Below, in pieces: positions 38,077-51,105 of a stretch of 51,948 bases of DNA (positions within the stretch are counted from its first letter, which is position 1; each line of letters begins with the position of its first letter). The stretch is from Vibrio sp. CAU 1672 (GTDB taxonomy: Bacteria; Pseudomonadota; Gammaproteobacteria; Enterobacterales; Vibrionaceae). Both the position numbers and the translations under genes were made by a program. The stretch covers positions 1-51,948 of the forward strand of contig NZ_JARHUF010000016.1 in the NCBI RefSeq assembly GCF_029223195.1, read 5' to 3'. The notes beneath the pieces were generated by a model, which was given only the letters and a program-made list of their open reading frames with translations, was not told the origin of the DNA and did no database searches.

Positions 38077-39096
38077 TTAAATTGCCAGAGTAATATCAGC
38101 AGAGCAGGTTTCTAAGCTCAACTGATGAATCGTTGGCCAAACGGGATCTTGATATTGGGTTTTGGCTTTGATCTCGGCCTGTGCAAGCAGGGATAACAAG
38201 CGGCAAATCCGGGCTGGAGTTAACCGCGCCAAAGCGGCGCTGTAAAATGGCCGCTTGTTCTGCCAGATGCGGTGTTTCTCAAATACCTGACCAATACCCA
38301 AATGAGCCAGTTCTTGATGCATGCTGAGTAACAGACTGAACTCTTTTTGCACGCTGCGGATCAAGATCACCACTTCCACCCCCTCAGCTTCCAGTTGACG
38401 CAGGATGCGCTGGGCACGGTTGGCTTTACCGGCCAACAGGGCGTCGATCCAATGAAAGGTGGTGAAATGATTGTGGCGGCTGAGCGCGGTTTCCAGGCGC
38501 ACGATTGTAAGCTCACCGTCAGGGTAAAGCAGGGCGAGCTTTTCCAGACTCTGGGTCAAGGCAAATAAGTTGCCTTCATGCCATTGAGCCAGCATTGCCA
38601 GGGATGGTTGATCCGGTTTCAGGCCTAATGTCCGGCAGCGTGACTGGACAAACACCGGCAGACGCTGCAAATCAGGTGTGATGCAGCTTACCCAGTCGCC
38701 TTTGGCGCTGAGCGCTTTAAACCACTTGCTGTTTTCCTGCGCTTTGGTCAGTTTGCTGCCCAGTAAAACCAGCGCAACATCATCGTGCAGTATTTCGCAC
38801 AGGGCTTGCAGTTCTTTGCTTACCGTTGCCGTTACCCCACTCTCAGGGAGCTCTAGTTCGATAAGCTGGCGATTGGAGAATAGGCTGAGGGCCTGAAAGC
38901 AGTCATAAACCTGATTCCAGTCTAGGTTGCTATCAATGCTAAAACGATGTCTCTCTTCAAAGCCATGTTGACGCGCGGCTTGTTGGATCGCCTGGCGGCT
39001 CTCTTGAACAAGCAAAGGCTCATTGCCAAAAATCAAGTATACCGGTTTAAAGTGCCTGGTCAGTTGGTCTTTCAGCTTGTCGGCATAAATTCGCAT
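38077..39096 (-). CDS. holA: DNA polymerase III delta subunit
   Basis: Clamp-loader subunit of 339 aa that opens the beta clamp. N-terminal motif: HFKPVYLIFGNEPLLVQESR. AAA+-like domains II and III follow, with the conserved helices NLFALTQSLEKLALLYP. It stands between lptE and rsfS; nadD, which occupies this position in E. coli, is missing here (see findings). Confidence 0.95.
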   Translation of the reverse strand: MRIYADKLKDQLTRHFKPVYLIFGNEPLLVQESRQAIQQAARQHGFEERHRFSIDSNLDWNQVYDCFQALSLFSNRQLIELELPESGVTATVSKELQALCEILHDDVALVLLGSKLTKAQENSKWFKALSAKGDWVSCITPDLQRLPVFVQSRCRTLGLKPDQPSLAMLAQWHEGNLFALTQSLEKLALLYPDGELTIVRLETALSRHNHFTTFHWIDALLAGKANRAQRILRQLEAEGVEVVILIRSVQKEFSLLLSMHQELAHLGIGQVFEKHRIWQNKRPFYSAALARLTPARICRLLSLLAQAEIKAKTQYQDPVWPTIHQLSLETCSADITLAI

Positions 39097-39105
39097 AGTG
39101 ATGGA

Positions 39106-39648
39106 TTATGATTCGGAGTCGGCGGCTGGACGACGAGATTGCTCAACATCGTATGCAGTGCGAATCTGGCCAAGCTGACGCATCATTTGGTTGGCAGCCT
39201 GCTGACGCATTTCATCTTCAATAACATCGCGTTCCACCGATTTAGCCAGTGCAGTCAGTGGGTTATCCAGATAGTTGCGGTTTACGGTAGTGGTAAAGTC
39301 TCGTGCTCCGTACCCCGGGACCGTCACCCGGTATTTGACCATATAGGTCAGTTCTTTTTCTGCTGCCCGGCTGTTTTGGTAGAGTGACAAGGTGCGCTCT
39401 TCCAGCTTTTCTTCGATCAGGTTTATGTTTGGCACCGACGGTGAAGGCTGGGTCAGATTGACCTTGTTCATTGTCAGTTGAGAACGCACGTAGCGAGCCA
39501 ATGGGCTGTATTCATCGTAACTGGTGAATGACAGGGTATGCAGCTCGGCTGGTACAGTGTATTCGCCTCGCAAATGGAAACCGCAAGCCGAAAGCAGCCC
39601 TGTGAGCATCAAAATCACGGGTAATTTCATCAAAGAGTACAAGCGCAT
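39106..39648 (-). CDS. lptE: LPS-assembly lipoprotein LptE
   Basis: Outer-membrane plug lipoprotein of the LptDE translocon. 180 aa. The signal ends in LLSACGFHLRG (lipidated cysteine 22), and the family word CGFHLRGEY is present. The ATG at 39648 has an AGGATGA site; an internal ATG at 39630 has none. holA follows after 9 bases. Confidence 0.94.
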   Translation of the reverse strand: MRLYSLMKLPVILMLTGLLSACGFHLRGEYTVPAELHTLSFTSYDEYSPLARYVRSQLTMNKVNLTQPSPSVPNINLIEEKLEERTLSLYQNSRAAEKELTYMVKYRVTVPGYGARDFTTTVNRNYLDNPLTALAKSVERDVIEDEMRQQAANQMMRQLGQIRTAYDVEQSRRPAADSES

Positions 39649-39722
39649 TGATCGTATTCATCCTAATTTCAGGGGGATATTTACCTTAACTGACTCAAAT
39701 CAACTTAAATCATCTAAGGTAA

Positions 39723-39749
39723 ATAAACAGGGTGAAACACCCTGTTTAT
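39723..39749 (-). terminator. Perfect hairpin between leuS and lptE
   Basis: ATAAACAGGGTG/CACCCTGTTTAT (12-base arms, 3-base loop). The T-run on the minus side is poor (ATTTACC), so it may attenuate rather than end leuS transcription. Confidence 0.55.
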
Positions 39750-39805
39750 GATAACCATCGCGCCGCCATTATTGGAGCGACGCGAGATTTTCAGGCCAGA
39801 CAGGA

Positions 39806-42427
<2,622 letters not shown>

Positions 42428-42533
42428 TTAAATAGATCGTCATAGAATACCTAAAGCGAGGGATCACAACAATAGCCAATCTGTACCCATGCGGTCGGAA
42501 GTGACGCTGGTAGTAGCAAGATGGAGGTCAGTT

Positions 42534-43004
42534 ATGCTTAAACGTAAAGAAGGTTATGAGGAAATGCTTGAGGATGTGATTGAAACCCTCAAGCACAGCC
42601 CGGATGAAGTGAATAAAGTTCTCGAAACGTCAGGTAAAGTTGTTTCTGCCGCCAACGACATGACTAAAGATGAACTGGCGTTGATCCGAGCGTATGTCGA
42701 GTCAGACTTGAAAGAGTTCTCAGAGAATTATGAAGAGAGCAAAAGCGGCCCGTTTTATCTGACGATTGCCGATTCCATTTGGCAAGGTTTACTCGAAATC
42801 ACTGACCGTACCAAAGTGGAGTGGGTTGAACTGTTTGATGATCTCGAGCATCAGGGGTTGTACGAAGCGGGAGAGGTCATTGGCTTGGGAACCTTGGTGT
42901 GTGATGAGTGTGGTCATAAGACGACCTATAATCACCCCACGCTGATCATTCCGTGCATTAAATGCGGCCATACCGGTTTTAGCCGTCAGTCGCTCAAGCC
43001 ATAA
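42534..43004 (+). CDS. ybeL: Zinc-ribbon protein of the DUF1451/YbeL family
   Basis: 156 aa. It starts at the ATG at 42534, with a GGAGG site; longer readings lack similarity. A helical N-terminal part (EEMLEDVIETLKHSPDEV) precedes a C-terminal zinc ribbon, CDECGHKTTYNHPTLIIPC then CGHTGFSRQ. The function is unknown; in E. coli it also lies next to leuS, divergently. Confidence 0.9.
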   Translation: MLKRKEGYEEMLEDVIETLKHSPDEVNKVLETSGKVVSAANDMTKDELALIRAYVESDLKEFSENYEESKSGPFYLTIADSIWQGLLEITDRTKVEWVELFDDLEHQGLYEAGEVIGLGTLVCDECGHKTTYNHPTLIIPCIKCGHTGFSRQSLKP

Positions 43005-43014
43005 ATTGACACAA

Positions 43015-43041
43015 GAAGAGGCCCATATGGCCTCTTTTTTG
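43015..43041 (+). terminator. Terminator of the ybeL-type gene
   Basis: AGAGGCC/GGCCTCT stem with a CATAT loop and a six-base T-run after it, between convergent genes. Confidence 0.88.
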
Positions 43042-43046
43042 TTTGA

Positions 43047-44564
43047 TTAATTGCTCTTTCTTGGTAACCACCAGGCAAGGATTAAGCTCAGCGCTACCCA
43101 GAGGTAGAGTGGCCAGGATCCCCAGCGATGGTATGGCGTCTGGCCGTCGGTCGGAGTCAGTTCACTACGTAATATGGCCGTCTCAAACTGCGGTATCGCT
43201 TCGATGACCTGGCCTTTATGATCCGTAACCGCGGTCAGGCCATTGTTGGTTGAGCGGATCAGTGGTTTGCCAAGTTCTAGCGCGCGCATACGCGCAATTT
43301 CCATATGCTGTAGTGGGCCAATAGAGCGGCCAAACCAGGCGTCATTCGACAAGGTCAGAATGAAGTCCGTCGCTGAGTTAACGTTCTGCCGCACTTGCTC
43401 ATTAAAAATGATTTCGTAACACAGTGCCGGTGCCATTTGCATGCCGTTGGCTTCAATATTGGGCTGAATATAGTCGCCTCGGCTGAACGATGACATCGGC
43501 AAATTAAAGAACGGCGCAAGCGGGCGTAAAAACGTCTCAAACGGCACAAATTCACCAAACGGCAGTAAATGGTGCTTATGGTAACGCGCGCTCAGATCAA
43601 AGCTGTAGTCACCGTAGGAGGTGGCACCCAGCGACAGAATACTGTTGTAGTACTGGCGATCCTCTGTCTGGTTAACCACACCGGTGATGATCGCACTGTG
43701 ATTCATTTTTGCCGCGCTGTCGAGATTGCTGAGGAAAGAGGGGACTTCAATCTCAAAGGCCGGAATGGCCGCTTCTGGCCAGACAATGATGTCCGCATCC
43801 CAGTTTTCACGGGTTAAGTCGGTGTACTTCATAATCGTCGGCCAGCGCTGGCTGGGGAGCCATTTGAGGTTCTGGTCGACGTTACCCTGGATCAGTGCCA
43901 CGCTGGTGGTGTCTTGCTGGCGTGGCGTGACCCAGTCATACTGGCGGATGCCAAAGCCGGCACTAAGTATGATTGCCGGGATAACCAGCATCATCCATTG
44001 TTTGTGAGTCCAGGCGTAGGCCAGAGCGCCGGCACAGATTAGAATGAACAGCGTCAGAAGCTCCACGCCACCAATAGGCGCAAAGCTTGCCAGAGGTGCA
44101 TCGATCTGGCTGTAACCCAGCCACAGCCAGGGGAAACCTGTCATCACCCAACCACGCAGCCAATCCGTTGCCAGCCATAAAGCGGGGGCAGCAAGCAGTG
44201 CGCTGGTGAGGGTAAAGTGAGGGAAAAACTTATTGGTTAACCAGGCAAATAAGCCGGAGTAAACCGCAAGGTAGGCGATTAATAGCCCCATGAGAAACAG
44301 GTTGGCAGCCAGTGGCATTCCGCCGAAATTGGCGATGCTGACGTAGACCCAGCTTACTCCGGTGGCAAACTGACCGAGTCCCCAGGCATAACCAATCCAA
44401 AGCGCACGCTTAGGAGATTGATTGGTCAAAAGAATCAACAGAACAGCAGGGCTGAGTATCGCGATAGGCCATAGCTGATAAGGGGCAAAAGCCAGGGTAG
44501 TCGAGGCGCCAACAAAAGCGGCCACTAAGGGCCGCTTAAGGCGATGAAAAAAAGGATTCATCAT
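43047..44564 (-). CDS. lnt: Apolipoprotein N-acyltransferase
   Basis: Completes lipoprotein maturation by N-acylating the lipid-modified cysteine (inner membrane). From the ATG at 44564 there are 505 aa (an adjacent ATG at 44561 is equivalent); a TTG further upstream would overlap corC. About seven N-terminal helices are followed by a nitrilase-type domain with [11 protein letters not shown] (catalytic Glu), [15 protein letters not shown] (Lys region) and PALCYEIIF (catalytic Cys). Confidence 0.96.
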   Translation of the reverse strand: MMNPFFHRLKRPLVAAFVGASTTLAFAPYQLWPIAILSPAVLLILLTNQSPKRALWIGYAWGLGQFATGVSWVYVSIANFGGMPLAANLFLMGLLIAYLAVYSGLFAWLTNKFFPHFTLTSALLAAPALWLATDWLRGWVMTGFPWLWLGYSQIDAPLASFAPIGGVELLTLFILICAGALAYAWTHKQWMMLVIPAIILSAGFGIRQYDWVTPRQQDTTSVALIQGNVDQNLKWLPSQRWPTIMKYTDLTRENWDADIIVWPEAAIPAFEIEVPSFLSNLDSAAKMNHSAIITGVVNQTEDRQYYNSILSLGATSYGDYSFDLSARYHKHHLLPFGEFVPFETFLRPLAPFFNLPMSSFSRGDYIQPNIEANGMQMAPALCYEIIFNEQVRQNVNSATDFILTLSNDAWFGRSIGPLQHMEIARMRALELGKPLIRSTNNGLTAVTDHKGQVIEAIPQFETAILRSELTPTDGQTPYHRWGSWPLYLWVALSLILAWWLPRKSN

Positions 44565-44598
44565 GTTTTTATTCTGATATGCCCAATGGTCGGGCGTG

Positions 44599-45498
44599 TT
44601 ACTCTTGAGCAGCCTCAAGCAGAGATTCTTCGTCCGGAATCGTTACTTGCAGCTGAATGACACGACGGTTGTCTGCAGCAGTGACTTTGAAATTGTAGTT
44701 TTCAATTTCAACCATTTCTCCGCGTGAAGGTAAGTGACCAAATGCAGTCATCACCATACCACCCACGGTATCGACTTCTTCATCACTGAAGTTGGTGCCG
44801 AATGTCTCATTAAACTCTTCGATGGTTGTCAGAGCACGGACAGCAAACGTATGTTTGCTTAGTTTACGAATATCGGTTTCGTCATCGTCATCAAACTCAT
44901 CTTCGATTTCCCCGACAATTTCTTCGAGAATATCTTCAATGGTTACCAGACCAGACACACCACCAAATTCATCCACTACAATCGCCATATGATAACGTTC
45001 TTCGCGGAATTCTTTCAGCAGGCGGTCGACCCGTTTACTTTCCGGTACCACCACCGCTGGCCGAATCACGGCTTCAATATCAAATGGATTGCTGTCTGAA
45101 CCTAAGTATTTAAGTAAGTCCTTCGCCAGCAGAATACCTTCCACATGGTCTTTATCCTCGCTGATCACCGGATAGCGGGAGTGCTGAGCATCAGTAATTA
45201 ATGCAACCAGTGCATCCAGATCATGAGTGCGTTCAGCGGTAACCATTTGCGAGCGTGGGATCATGATGTCACGCACACGCATTTCGGAGATTTCCATGAC
45301 CCCTTCGAGCATGTCGCGGGTGTCGTGGTCAATCAGGTCGTTTACTTCCGAGTCGCGGATCACATCCACAAGCTCCTGACGATCTTTCGGTTCGCCCTGG
45401 AAGAGTTGACCTAAGCGTTCAAAGAAGGACTTTCTACTCGGACCTTCCGCCTTTTCTTTTTTACTTTCGTGCGATGAGGGAGGATTATCTTCGTTCAT
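44599..45498 (-). CDS. corC: CBS-domain protein CorC (YbeX)
   Basis: 299 aa from the ATG at 45498; a TTG six codons upstream is weaker. Two CBS domains ([13 protein letters not shown], about residue 72, and [13 protein letters not shown], about 145) are followed by a CorC_HlyC FAD-domain-like end. No membrane domain. It is associated with magnesium/cobalt efflux and ribosome-linked magnesium homeostasis in E. coli. It lies between ybeY and lnt, as in E. coli. Confidence 0.94.
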   Translation of the reverse strand: MNEDNPPSSHESKKEKAEGPSRKSFFERLGQLFQGEPKDRQELVDVIRDSEVNDLIDHDTRDMLEGVMEISEMRVRDIMIPRSQMVTAERTHDLDALVALITDAQHSRYPVISEDKDHVEGILLAKDLLKYLGSDSNPFDIEAVIRPAVVVPESKRVDRLLKEFREERYHMAIVVDEFGGVSGLVTIEDILEEIVGEIEDEFDDDDETDIRKLSKHTFAVRALTTIEEFNETFGTNFSDEEVDTVGGMVMTAFGHLPSRGEMVEIENYNFKVTAADNRRVIQLQVTIPDEESLLEAAQE

Positions 45499-45603
45499 TG
45501 TTTCTCTAACAAGCAACGCTATCAGAAGTGTGATAGCTCACATTGAAAAATCCAATACGCCCGATAGGGCGTGTTTCGTTTTTCACGGAGGCGTAACCGT
45601 TGG

Positions 45604-46068
45604 TTACTCCTTTTCTGCCTGGTATGGGTCAGCAAAACCCATTCCCTGCATGATTTCTGTCTCGAGGGATTCCATCTCTTCGGCTTCATCGTCCTCGATA
45701 TGGTCATAACCTAGCAGATGCAGGCTGCCATGTACAACCATATGCGCCCAGTGTGCTGTCAGCGGCTTGTTTTGTTCTACCGCCTCTTTTTCAACAACTT
45801 GACGGCATATGATCAAGTCACCCAGCAGATCCATTTCAATGCCTGGCGGTGCTTCGAACGGGAAAGACAGCACATTGGTTGGTTTGTCTTTGCCGCGGTA
45901 TTCGTGATTAAGCTGGTGGCTCTCCTGCTCATCCACGATACGAATGGTCACTTCCGCCTGAGGCTGAAAGGGGATAATTGCGCTGTTCAACCACTGTTGA
46001 AAATCCTGCTCGGACGGCAATCCCTGTTCACTTTCGACTGCCAGTTGCAGATCTAGTTCAATGGTCAT
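45604..46068 (-). CDS. ybeY: Endoribonuclease YbeY (16S rRNA 3'-end maturation)
   Basis: Metal-dependent single-strand RNase, 154 aa. The metal motif is [11 protein letters not shown] (about residue 114, HGxLHLxGYDH), preceded by VLSFPFE and [11 protein letters not shown]. It starts two bases after the phoH stop; the pair is typical for rRNA maturation and stress. Confidence 0.96.
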   Translation of the reverse strand: MTIELDLQLAVESEQGLPSEQDFQQWLNSAIIPFQPQAEVTIRIVDEQESHQLNHEYRGKDKPTNVLSFPFEAPPGIEMDLLGDLIICRQVVEKEAVEQNKPLTAHWAHMVVHGSLHLLGYDHIEDDEAEEMESLETEIMQGMGFADPYQAEKE

Positions 46069-46070
46069 GG

Positions 46071-47168
46071 TTATTCCTTTTTCTCGGCGGCTTGGGCGCT
46101 GAGTTCAGCTTTGGCGGCTTCCAGCAATTTTGCATCACGTTCTTCGCGGCGGCGTTTTTCGAACTCTTTGCGTTCTTTCTGATCCTGTGCTTCCCATTTC
46201 TCGTAGGCGTTGACGATGCGAGCTACGACCGGGTGGCGCACCACGTCGTCGGCCTGAAAGAAGTTAAAACTGATGTCGTCGACTTCATTCAGTACTTCAA
46301 TCGCATGGCGCAGGCCTGATTTGGCTCCGCGGGGTAAGTCAATCTGGGTCACGTCACCGGTAATGACTGCGCGTGAGTTAAAGCCGATACGGGTTAAAAA
46401 CATTTTCATCTGTTCGACGGTGGTGTTTTGACTCTCATCGAGAATGATGAACGCGTCATTGAGGGTCCGGCCGCGCATGTAGGCCAGTGGCGCGACTTCA
46501 ATTACATTGCGCTCAATCAGCTTCTCTACGCGTTCGAAGCCAAGCATTTCAAACAGCGCATCGTAAAGTGGGCGCAGGTAAGGGTCGACTTTCTGGCTTA
46601 AATCGCCCGGCAAAAAGCCCAGCTTTTCACCTGCTTCGACGGCAGGCCGGGTGAGCAAAATACGACGGATTTCCTGGCGTTCGAGTGCATCAACCGCCGC
46701 TGCTACTGCCAGGTAAGTCTTACCGGTACCCGCCGGGCCGATGCCGAAACTGATGTCGTGAGTCGCCATATTCATCAGGTATTGAGCCTGATTGGGGGTG
46801 CGCGGTTTAATCACACCTTTCTTGGTTTTGACAAATACTTCTTTGCCGTGCTCGATACTGGATTCGGTATTCTGCTCCAGCACGCCGGACTCTTTGATCG
46901 TCAGGTGGATCTGTTCCGGTTCAATGTCGGGCGTCTGCCCGCGCACCGGAGCGGTGTCGACATACAGGGTTTTGATGATATCAAGCGCAGCCGCGGCAGT
47001 ATGAGGTTTACCGACGACGGTAAAGAAGTTACTCCGGTGGTTGATTTCGACGCCGAGGCGGCGTTCTAAGTGCTTGATGTTATCGTCGAAAGGGCCGCAC
47101 AGGCTAGCTAGTCGGCGGTTGTCGGAAGGTTCTAGATTGATTTCTAGGGTTACAATTTTATTGCTCAA
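46071..47168 (-). CDS. ybeZ: PhoH-family ATPase YbeZ
   Basis: 365 aa. Walker [15 protein letters not shown] (about residue 143) and Walker [21 protein letters not shown]. The N-terminal KH-like region is followed by the PhoH domain, and a charged C-terminal tail ([20 protein letters not shown]) is coiled. The start is TTG, with an AGAGG site six bases before it; no ATG exists early in the gene. It partners YbeY in rRNA processing. Confidence 0.93.
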   Translation of the reverse strand: MSNKIVTLEINLEPSDNRRLASLCGPFDDNIKHLERRLGVEINHRSNFFTVVGKPHTAAAALDIIKTLYVDTAPVRGQTPDIEPEQIHLTIKESGVLEQNTESSIEHGKEVFVKTKKGVIKPRTPNQAQYLMNMATHDISFGIGPAGTGKTYLAVAAAVDALERQEIRRILLTRPAVEAGEKLGFLPGDLSQKVDPYLRPLYDALFEMLGFERVEKLIERNVIEVAPLAYMRGRTLNDAFIILDESQNTTVEQMKMFLTRIGFNSRAVITGDVTQIDLPRGAKSGLRHAIEVLNEVDDISFNFFQADDVVRHPVVARIVNAYEKWEAQDQKERKEFEKRRREERDAKLLEAAKAELSAQAAEKKE

Positions 47169-47239
47169 TGTTGCCTCTCATTATCTGCCATTTTGCAGAA
47201 GCCCGATTTAGACCGGGCTTCTAATGGCTTTATACGAGC

Positions 47240-48664
47240 TTAAGGCGTAAAGGTAGCTACACCCAGCTCGTCTTCGCGGCGTGTTTTGGCCATCATTTGG
47301 GTTGGCGAAATCACACTACGAAGGTCCATGTCTTTTTCTGTACGTACCAGTTCACCGCGCAGTGAGTTGGCAAATACGTCCACAATCTTCACGTCAACAA
47401 ACTGACCGATCAGATCAGCTGATCCTTCAAAGTTTACTACACGGTTATTCTCGGTACGAGCGCGTAGTTCCATCAAGTTCTTCTTCGATGGTCCTTCAAC
47501 CAGAACGCGCTGTTCAGTGTCCAGCATCTGACGTGAGTAGCGCATTGCCTGCGAGTTTACCACTTGTTGCAACTCGTACAGGCGCTCTTTCTTGGTTTGT
47601 TCTGGCAGATCACACGGGTAATCTGCAGCCGGCGTTCCCGGACGTGGCGAGAAGATAAAGCTGAAGCTCATGTCAAAGTCTACGTCTTTGATCAGCTTCA
47701 TGGTGTCCTGGAAATCTTTGTCTGTTTCACCTGGGAAAGCAACAATAAAGTCAGAACTGATCTGGATATCAGGACGGGCTTTACGCAGCTTACGGATGAT
47801 CGACTTGTACTCGATTGCCGTGTGCGGTCGTTTCATCATGGTCAGGATGCGGTCACTACCACTTTGTACCGGCAGGTGCAGGAAGCTCACCAGCTCAGGC
47901 GTATCTTCGTAAACGGCGATGATGTCGTCAGTAAACTCCAGCGGGTGGCTGGTGGTAAAGCGGATACGGTCGATACCGTCGATAGAGGCAACCAGGCGCA
48001 GTAGTTCAGCAAATGAACAGATCTCACCATCGTGCATCGGGCCGCGGTATGCATTTACATTCTGACCCAGTAGGTTAACTTCACGAACCCCTTGTTCTGC
48101 CAGCTGGGCGATTTCGAACAGTACGTCATCCATTGGGCGGCTGACTTCTTCACCACGTGTGTATGGTACCACGCAGTAAGTACAGTACTTAGAACAGCCT
48201 TCCATGATAGAAACGAACGCGGTTGCACCTTCTGCACGCGGTTCTGGCAGGCGGTCGAATTTCTCGATCTCAGGGAATGAAATATCCATCACCGGCGCTT
48301 CATCCGATTGAGATTGTTTGATCATCTCTGGCAGACGGTGAAGTGTCTGAGGACCAAAAATTACGTCAACGAATGGTGCACGTTCACGGATGTGATCGCC
48401 TTCTTGTGTTGCTACACAACCACCCACACCGATAACCACGCCAGGCTTTTTGTCTTTTAAGGTTTTCCAACGGCCAAGCTGGTGGAAAACTTTTTCTTGC
48501 GCTTTTTCACGGATCGAACAGGTGTTAAGTAGAAGTACGTCTGCTTCCTCTGGTTCTTCAGTCAGCTCGTAGCCGTTAGCAGCATTAAGCAGGTCGGCCA
48601 TTTTTGATGAATCGTATTCGTTCATCTGGCAGCCCCAGGTTTTAATTAGCAGTTTCTTACTCAT
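47240..48664 (-). CDS. miaB: tRNA 2-methylthio-N6-isopentenyladenosine37 synthase
   Basis: Radical-SAM methylthiotransferase modifying tRNAs that read UNN codons. 474 aa. The UPF0004 domain has cysteines in [23 protein letters not shown] and [11 protein letters not shown]. The radical-SAM motif is [19 protein letters not shown] (about residue 155). A C-terminal TRAM domain (about 380-445) follows. It is the first gene of miaB-ybeZ-ybeY-corC-lnt, with a 71-base gap to ybeZ. Confidence 0.97.
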   Translation of the reverse strand: MSKKLLIKTWGCQMNEYDSSKMADLLNAANGYELTEEPEEADVLLLNTCSIREKAQEKVFHQLGRWKTLKDKKPGVVIGVGGCVATQEGDHIRERAPFVDVIFGPQTLHRLPEMIKQSQSDEAPVMDISFPEIEKFDRLPEPRAEGATAFVSIMEGCSKYCTYCVVPYTRGEEVSRPMDDVLFEIAQLAEQGVREVNLLGQNVNAYRGPMHDGEICSFAELLRLVASIDGIDRIRFTTSHPLEFTDDIIAVYEDTPELVSFLHLPVQSGSDRILTMMKRPHTAIEYKSIIRKLRKARPDIQISSDFIVAFPGETDKDFQDTMKLIKDVDFDMSFSFIFSPRPGTPAADYPCDLPEQTKKERLYELQQVVNSQAMRYSRQMLDTEQRVLVEGPSKKNLMELRARTENNRVVNFEGSADLIGQFVDVKIVDVFANSLRGELVRTEKDMDLRSVISPTQMMAKTRREDELGVATFTP

Positions 48665-49182
48665 CTCACTTTCGCTCGTTCAGTTGTACTTAAATCGGAG
48701 AGCTGTTGCTCAAATTATAGCCGCCATTACGGCGGCAAGCGGCGTATTGTACTGCTTTAAAAAGCACCTGACCAGTGATCTGGCAAATTCTCTGCAAACC
48801 CCGATGGAATCTGGATTTTTGCCCTATAGAGAGCAAGGTTTTGGCTATCTCTAAAATCCCTTACATCAATATGTTCAGAGTTTAGTGCTGCCACTGGGAT
48901 CTTTATGTCAGGAAAAACAAAGAGGTGGCTGGTTTGTATACTTTGGTTAAGTCAATGGCCAGACTATGAAAGTAGAAGTTTCCTGCGGGTGAGTGGCTTT
49001 GATTCGTCGCCATTAGTAGCGGTGCCGGATTTCGAGTGCCTAAACCAGCAAATCACCAACGCGTTTACCAATCGAGTAAGTTCCATCGCGGTACATAGCA
49101 CTTAGGATAAACAATGTTGTAAAAGTGGGCGTGGAACGTACAATTAAAAATCGCAATTAATCAACACGATGAAGAGCAAGAA
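48665..49182. other. 518-bp intergenic region between divergent miaB and ubiF
   Basis: It holds the promoters of both genes. A GCCGCC/GGCGGC hairpin (around 48720-48736) lies upstream of miaB. A 66-codon open reading frame at 48905-49105 on the plus strand has no ribosome site and no recognisable similarity, so it is not called. I saw nothing else. Confidence 0.6.
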
Positions 49183-50334
49183 ATGAACAAGTATGACATT
49201 GCCGTGATCGGTGGCGGTATGGTGGGTGCAGCGGTTGCTGTCGGATTTGCCAGGCAAGGCAGAAGCGTTGCGGTGGTTGAAGGTGCCGAGCCAAAGGCAT
49301 TTGCCCCCTCGCAAGCCATGGATATTCGTGTATCTGCAATATCACACCAGTCGGTGAAGCTACTTGATTCATTGGGCGCATGGTCCGCAATTGAAGCCAT
49401 GCGTGTCTGTCCCTACCGCCGTTTGGAAACCTGGGAGCATCCGGAGTGCCGGACGCGTTTTCACGCTGATGATGTATCGCTGGAGCAATTAGGCTATATC
49501 GTAGAGAATCGTTTAATTCAGCTGGGCCTGTGGCAGCTCTTTGAGCAGTACGACAACGTAAGCGTGAAGTGTCCGCAACGGCTAAAAAGCATCGACTTTG
49601 GTGAGGTAAATCAAGTCACACTGGAAAGTGGTGAACAGTTTGAGGCCCAGTGGGTCATTGGTGCGGATGGGGCAAATTCCCGAGTGCGTCAGTTAGCCGG
49701 GATCGGCGTGACGGCCTGGGATTATCGTCAACACTGTATGCTGATAAATGTCGAAACGGAAAAACCGCAGCAGGACATCACCTGGCAACAGTTTACCCCA
49801 ACAGGCCCCCGTTCCTTTTTGCCTCTTTGCGGCCATCAGGCCTCACTGGTGTGGTATGACGCGCCAAAACGCATCCGGCAGCTGTGTGCGATGACCAGGC
49901 AGCAGTTAAAACAAGAAATTTTGCGTGCCTTTCCGGCTGAACTGGGCGATATCGAGGTGCTTCAGTTTGGTTCGTTTCCTCTTACTCGTCGTCACGCACA
50001 AGCATACTCTGCGCGGCACTGTGTCTTGGTTGGCGATTCGGCACACACCATTAACCCTTTAGCCGGGCAGGGGGTTAATCTTGGTTTTAAAGATGTCGAT
50101 GTACTGCTTGCGGTAACACAAGGCCAAGATCAGCTCAGCGAAAAACTCTTGACTAAGTATGAGCGTTTGCGTCGCCCGGATAACTTACTGATGCAAACCG
50201 GGATGGATTTGTTCTACAAAGGTTTCAGTAATGATTTGGCACCGGTGAAATTTGCCCGTAATGCAGCATTAAAATTGGCCGAGCATTCGGGGCCAATCAA
50301 AGCCCGGGTATTGAAATATGCTTTAGGTATGTAG
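49183..50334 (+). CDS. ubiF: Ubiquinone hydroxylase UbiF (2-octaprenyl-3-methyl-6-methoxy-1,4-benzoquinol hydroxylase)
   Basis: FAD-dependent aromatic hydroxylase in ubiquinone synthesis, 383 aa. The N-terminal FAD motif is AVIGGGMVGAAVAVGFARQG. The central DG motif is VIGADGANSRVRQLAG (about 157), and GDSAHTINPLAGQGVNLGFKD (about 285) binds the flavin ribityl. UbiF versus its paralogues UbiH/UbiI is judged from context (next to miaB and tRNAs in vibrios, as in E. coli) and overall resemblance. Confidence 0.9.
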   Translation: MNKYDIAVIGGGMVGAAVAVGFARQGRSVAVVEGAEPKAFAPSQAMDIRVSAISHQSVKLLDSLGAWSAIEAMRVCPYRRLETWEHPECRTRFHADDVSLEQLGYIVENRLIQLGLWQLFEQYDNVSVKCPQRLKSIDFGEVNQVTLESGEQFEAQWVIGADGANSRVRQLAGIGVTAWDYRQHCMLINVETEKPQQDITWQQFTPTGPRSFLPLCGHQASLVWYDAPKRIRQLCAMTRQQLKQEILRAFPAELGDIEVLQFGSFPLTRRHAQAYSARHCVLVGDSAHTINPLAGQGVNLGFKDVDVLLAVTQGQDQLSEKLLTKYERLRRPDNLLMQTGMDLFYKGFSNDLAPVKFARNAALKLAEHSGPIKARVLKYALGM

Positions 50335-50337
50335 ATG

Positions 50338-50500
50338 ATACCAATCTACATAAGTATCTGCTCATTCTTGCTGGTTAAAAGCGCTGATAACTATGTTGTC
50401 GATTGGGTAATTAGATTAACTAGTTAACCGAAATCTACGCCTTGTTCTAAGCGATTTTTCCTGCGCAATGATCTGAACACTTACTTATCCGGGTTGCTAT
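50338..50500. mobile_element. Miniature inverted-repeat element, copy 2 (163 bp)
   Basis: It begins ATACCAATCTACATAAGTA three bases after the ubiF stop and ends ACTTACTTATCCGGGTTGCTAT. The ends are imperfect inverted repeats (ATAxCAAxC...ATAAGTA). It aligns end to end with 6908-7058, with an extra 11-13 bases in its middle. No coding potential. The copy ends before the shared terminator at 50521. Confidence 0.75.
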
Positions 50501-50520
50501 GTGCAAATAGAGCAGGCAGA

Positions 50521-50549
50521 AAAAAAGCGAGCACCAGGCTCGCTTTTTT
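50521..50549. terminator. Bidirectional terminator after ubiF
   Basis: GCGAGC/GCTCGC stem (50527-50532 and 50538-50543) with A6 before and T6 after. Confidence 0.88.
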
Positions 50550-50590
50550 AATTTCAGCCGATCATTGACCCGCTGAGTCCAGAACAAAGA

Positions 50591-50616
50591 AAAAACCCAG
50601 CCAAAAAGCTGGGTTT
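50591..50616 (-). terminator. Terminator of the tRNA operon
   Basis: On the minus strand AAACCCAGC/GCTGGGTTTTTT with a short T-rich loop, downstream of the last tRNA (50625). Confidence 0.85.
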
Positions 50617-50624
50617 CCTTAAGA

Positions 50625-50709
50625 TGGTGCGGAAGGAGAGACTTGAACTCTCACACCTTGCGGCGCCAGAACCTAAATCTGGTGCGTCTACCAATTCCGC
50701 CACTTCCGC
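50625..50709 (-). tRNA. tRNA-Leu (anticodon UAG)
   Basis: 85 nt including encoded CCA. Acceptor GCGGAAG/CTTCCGC; anticodon loop TTTAGGT; class II long variable arm. Last gene of the cluster in transcription order. Confidence 0.97.
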
Positions 50710-50779
50710 ATTGCTTGTTTAATCTCTAGCAAAGAGTGTAGTTACATTGAACATTGGTGGTTCAATATAACGTTGTATA

Positions 50780-50854
50780 TGGCAGGGCTACCTGGATTCG
50801 AACCAGGGAATGGCGGCATCAAAAGCCGCTGCCTTACCGCTTGGCGATAGCCCT
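50780..50854 (-). tRNA. tRNA-Gln (anticodon UUG)
   Basis: 75 nt with encoded CCA. Acceptor AGGGCTA/TAGCCCT; anticodon loop TTTTGAT. Confidence 0.97.
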
Positions 50855-50883
50855 ACAGGCGACAACGTAATGTTATCTAAATA

Positions 50884-50968
50884 TGGTGCGGAAGGAGAGA
50901 CTTGAACTCTCACACCTTGCGGCGCCAGAACCTAAATCTGGTGCGTCTACCAATTCCGCCACTTCCGC
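50884..50968 (-). tRNA. tRNA-Leu (anticodon UAG)
   Basis: 85 nt, identical to the copy at 50625. Separated from the preceding Gln gene by a 29-bp spacer that recurs at 51336 and 51902. Confidence 0.97.
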
Positions 50969-51005
50969 ATCTATTCCTAACTACTCTCTTAAGAGTGTTT
51001 AGGAA

Positions 51006-51082
51006 TGGTGGCTACGACGGGATTCGAACCTGTGACCCCATCATTATGAGTGATGTGCTCTAACCAGCTGAGCTACGTAGCC
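51006..51082 (-). tRNA. tRNA-Met (elongator, anticodon CAU)
   Basis: 77 nt with encoded CCA. Loop CTCATAA; acceptor GGCTACG/CGTAGCC, the elongator type rather than initiator. Confidence 0.97.
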
Positions 51083-51105
51083 ATACAAATTGTTTTGATC
51101 AAGTA

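Noticed and set aside
48905..49105. 66-codon frame upstream of ubiF
   Set aside because: No Shine-Dalgarno sequence, no recognisable similarity and unusual composition; kept only as part of the intergenic description.
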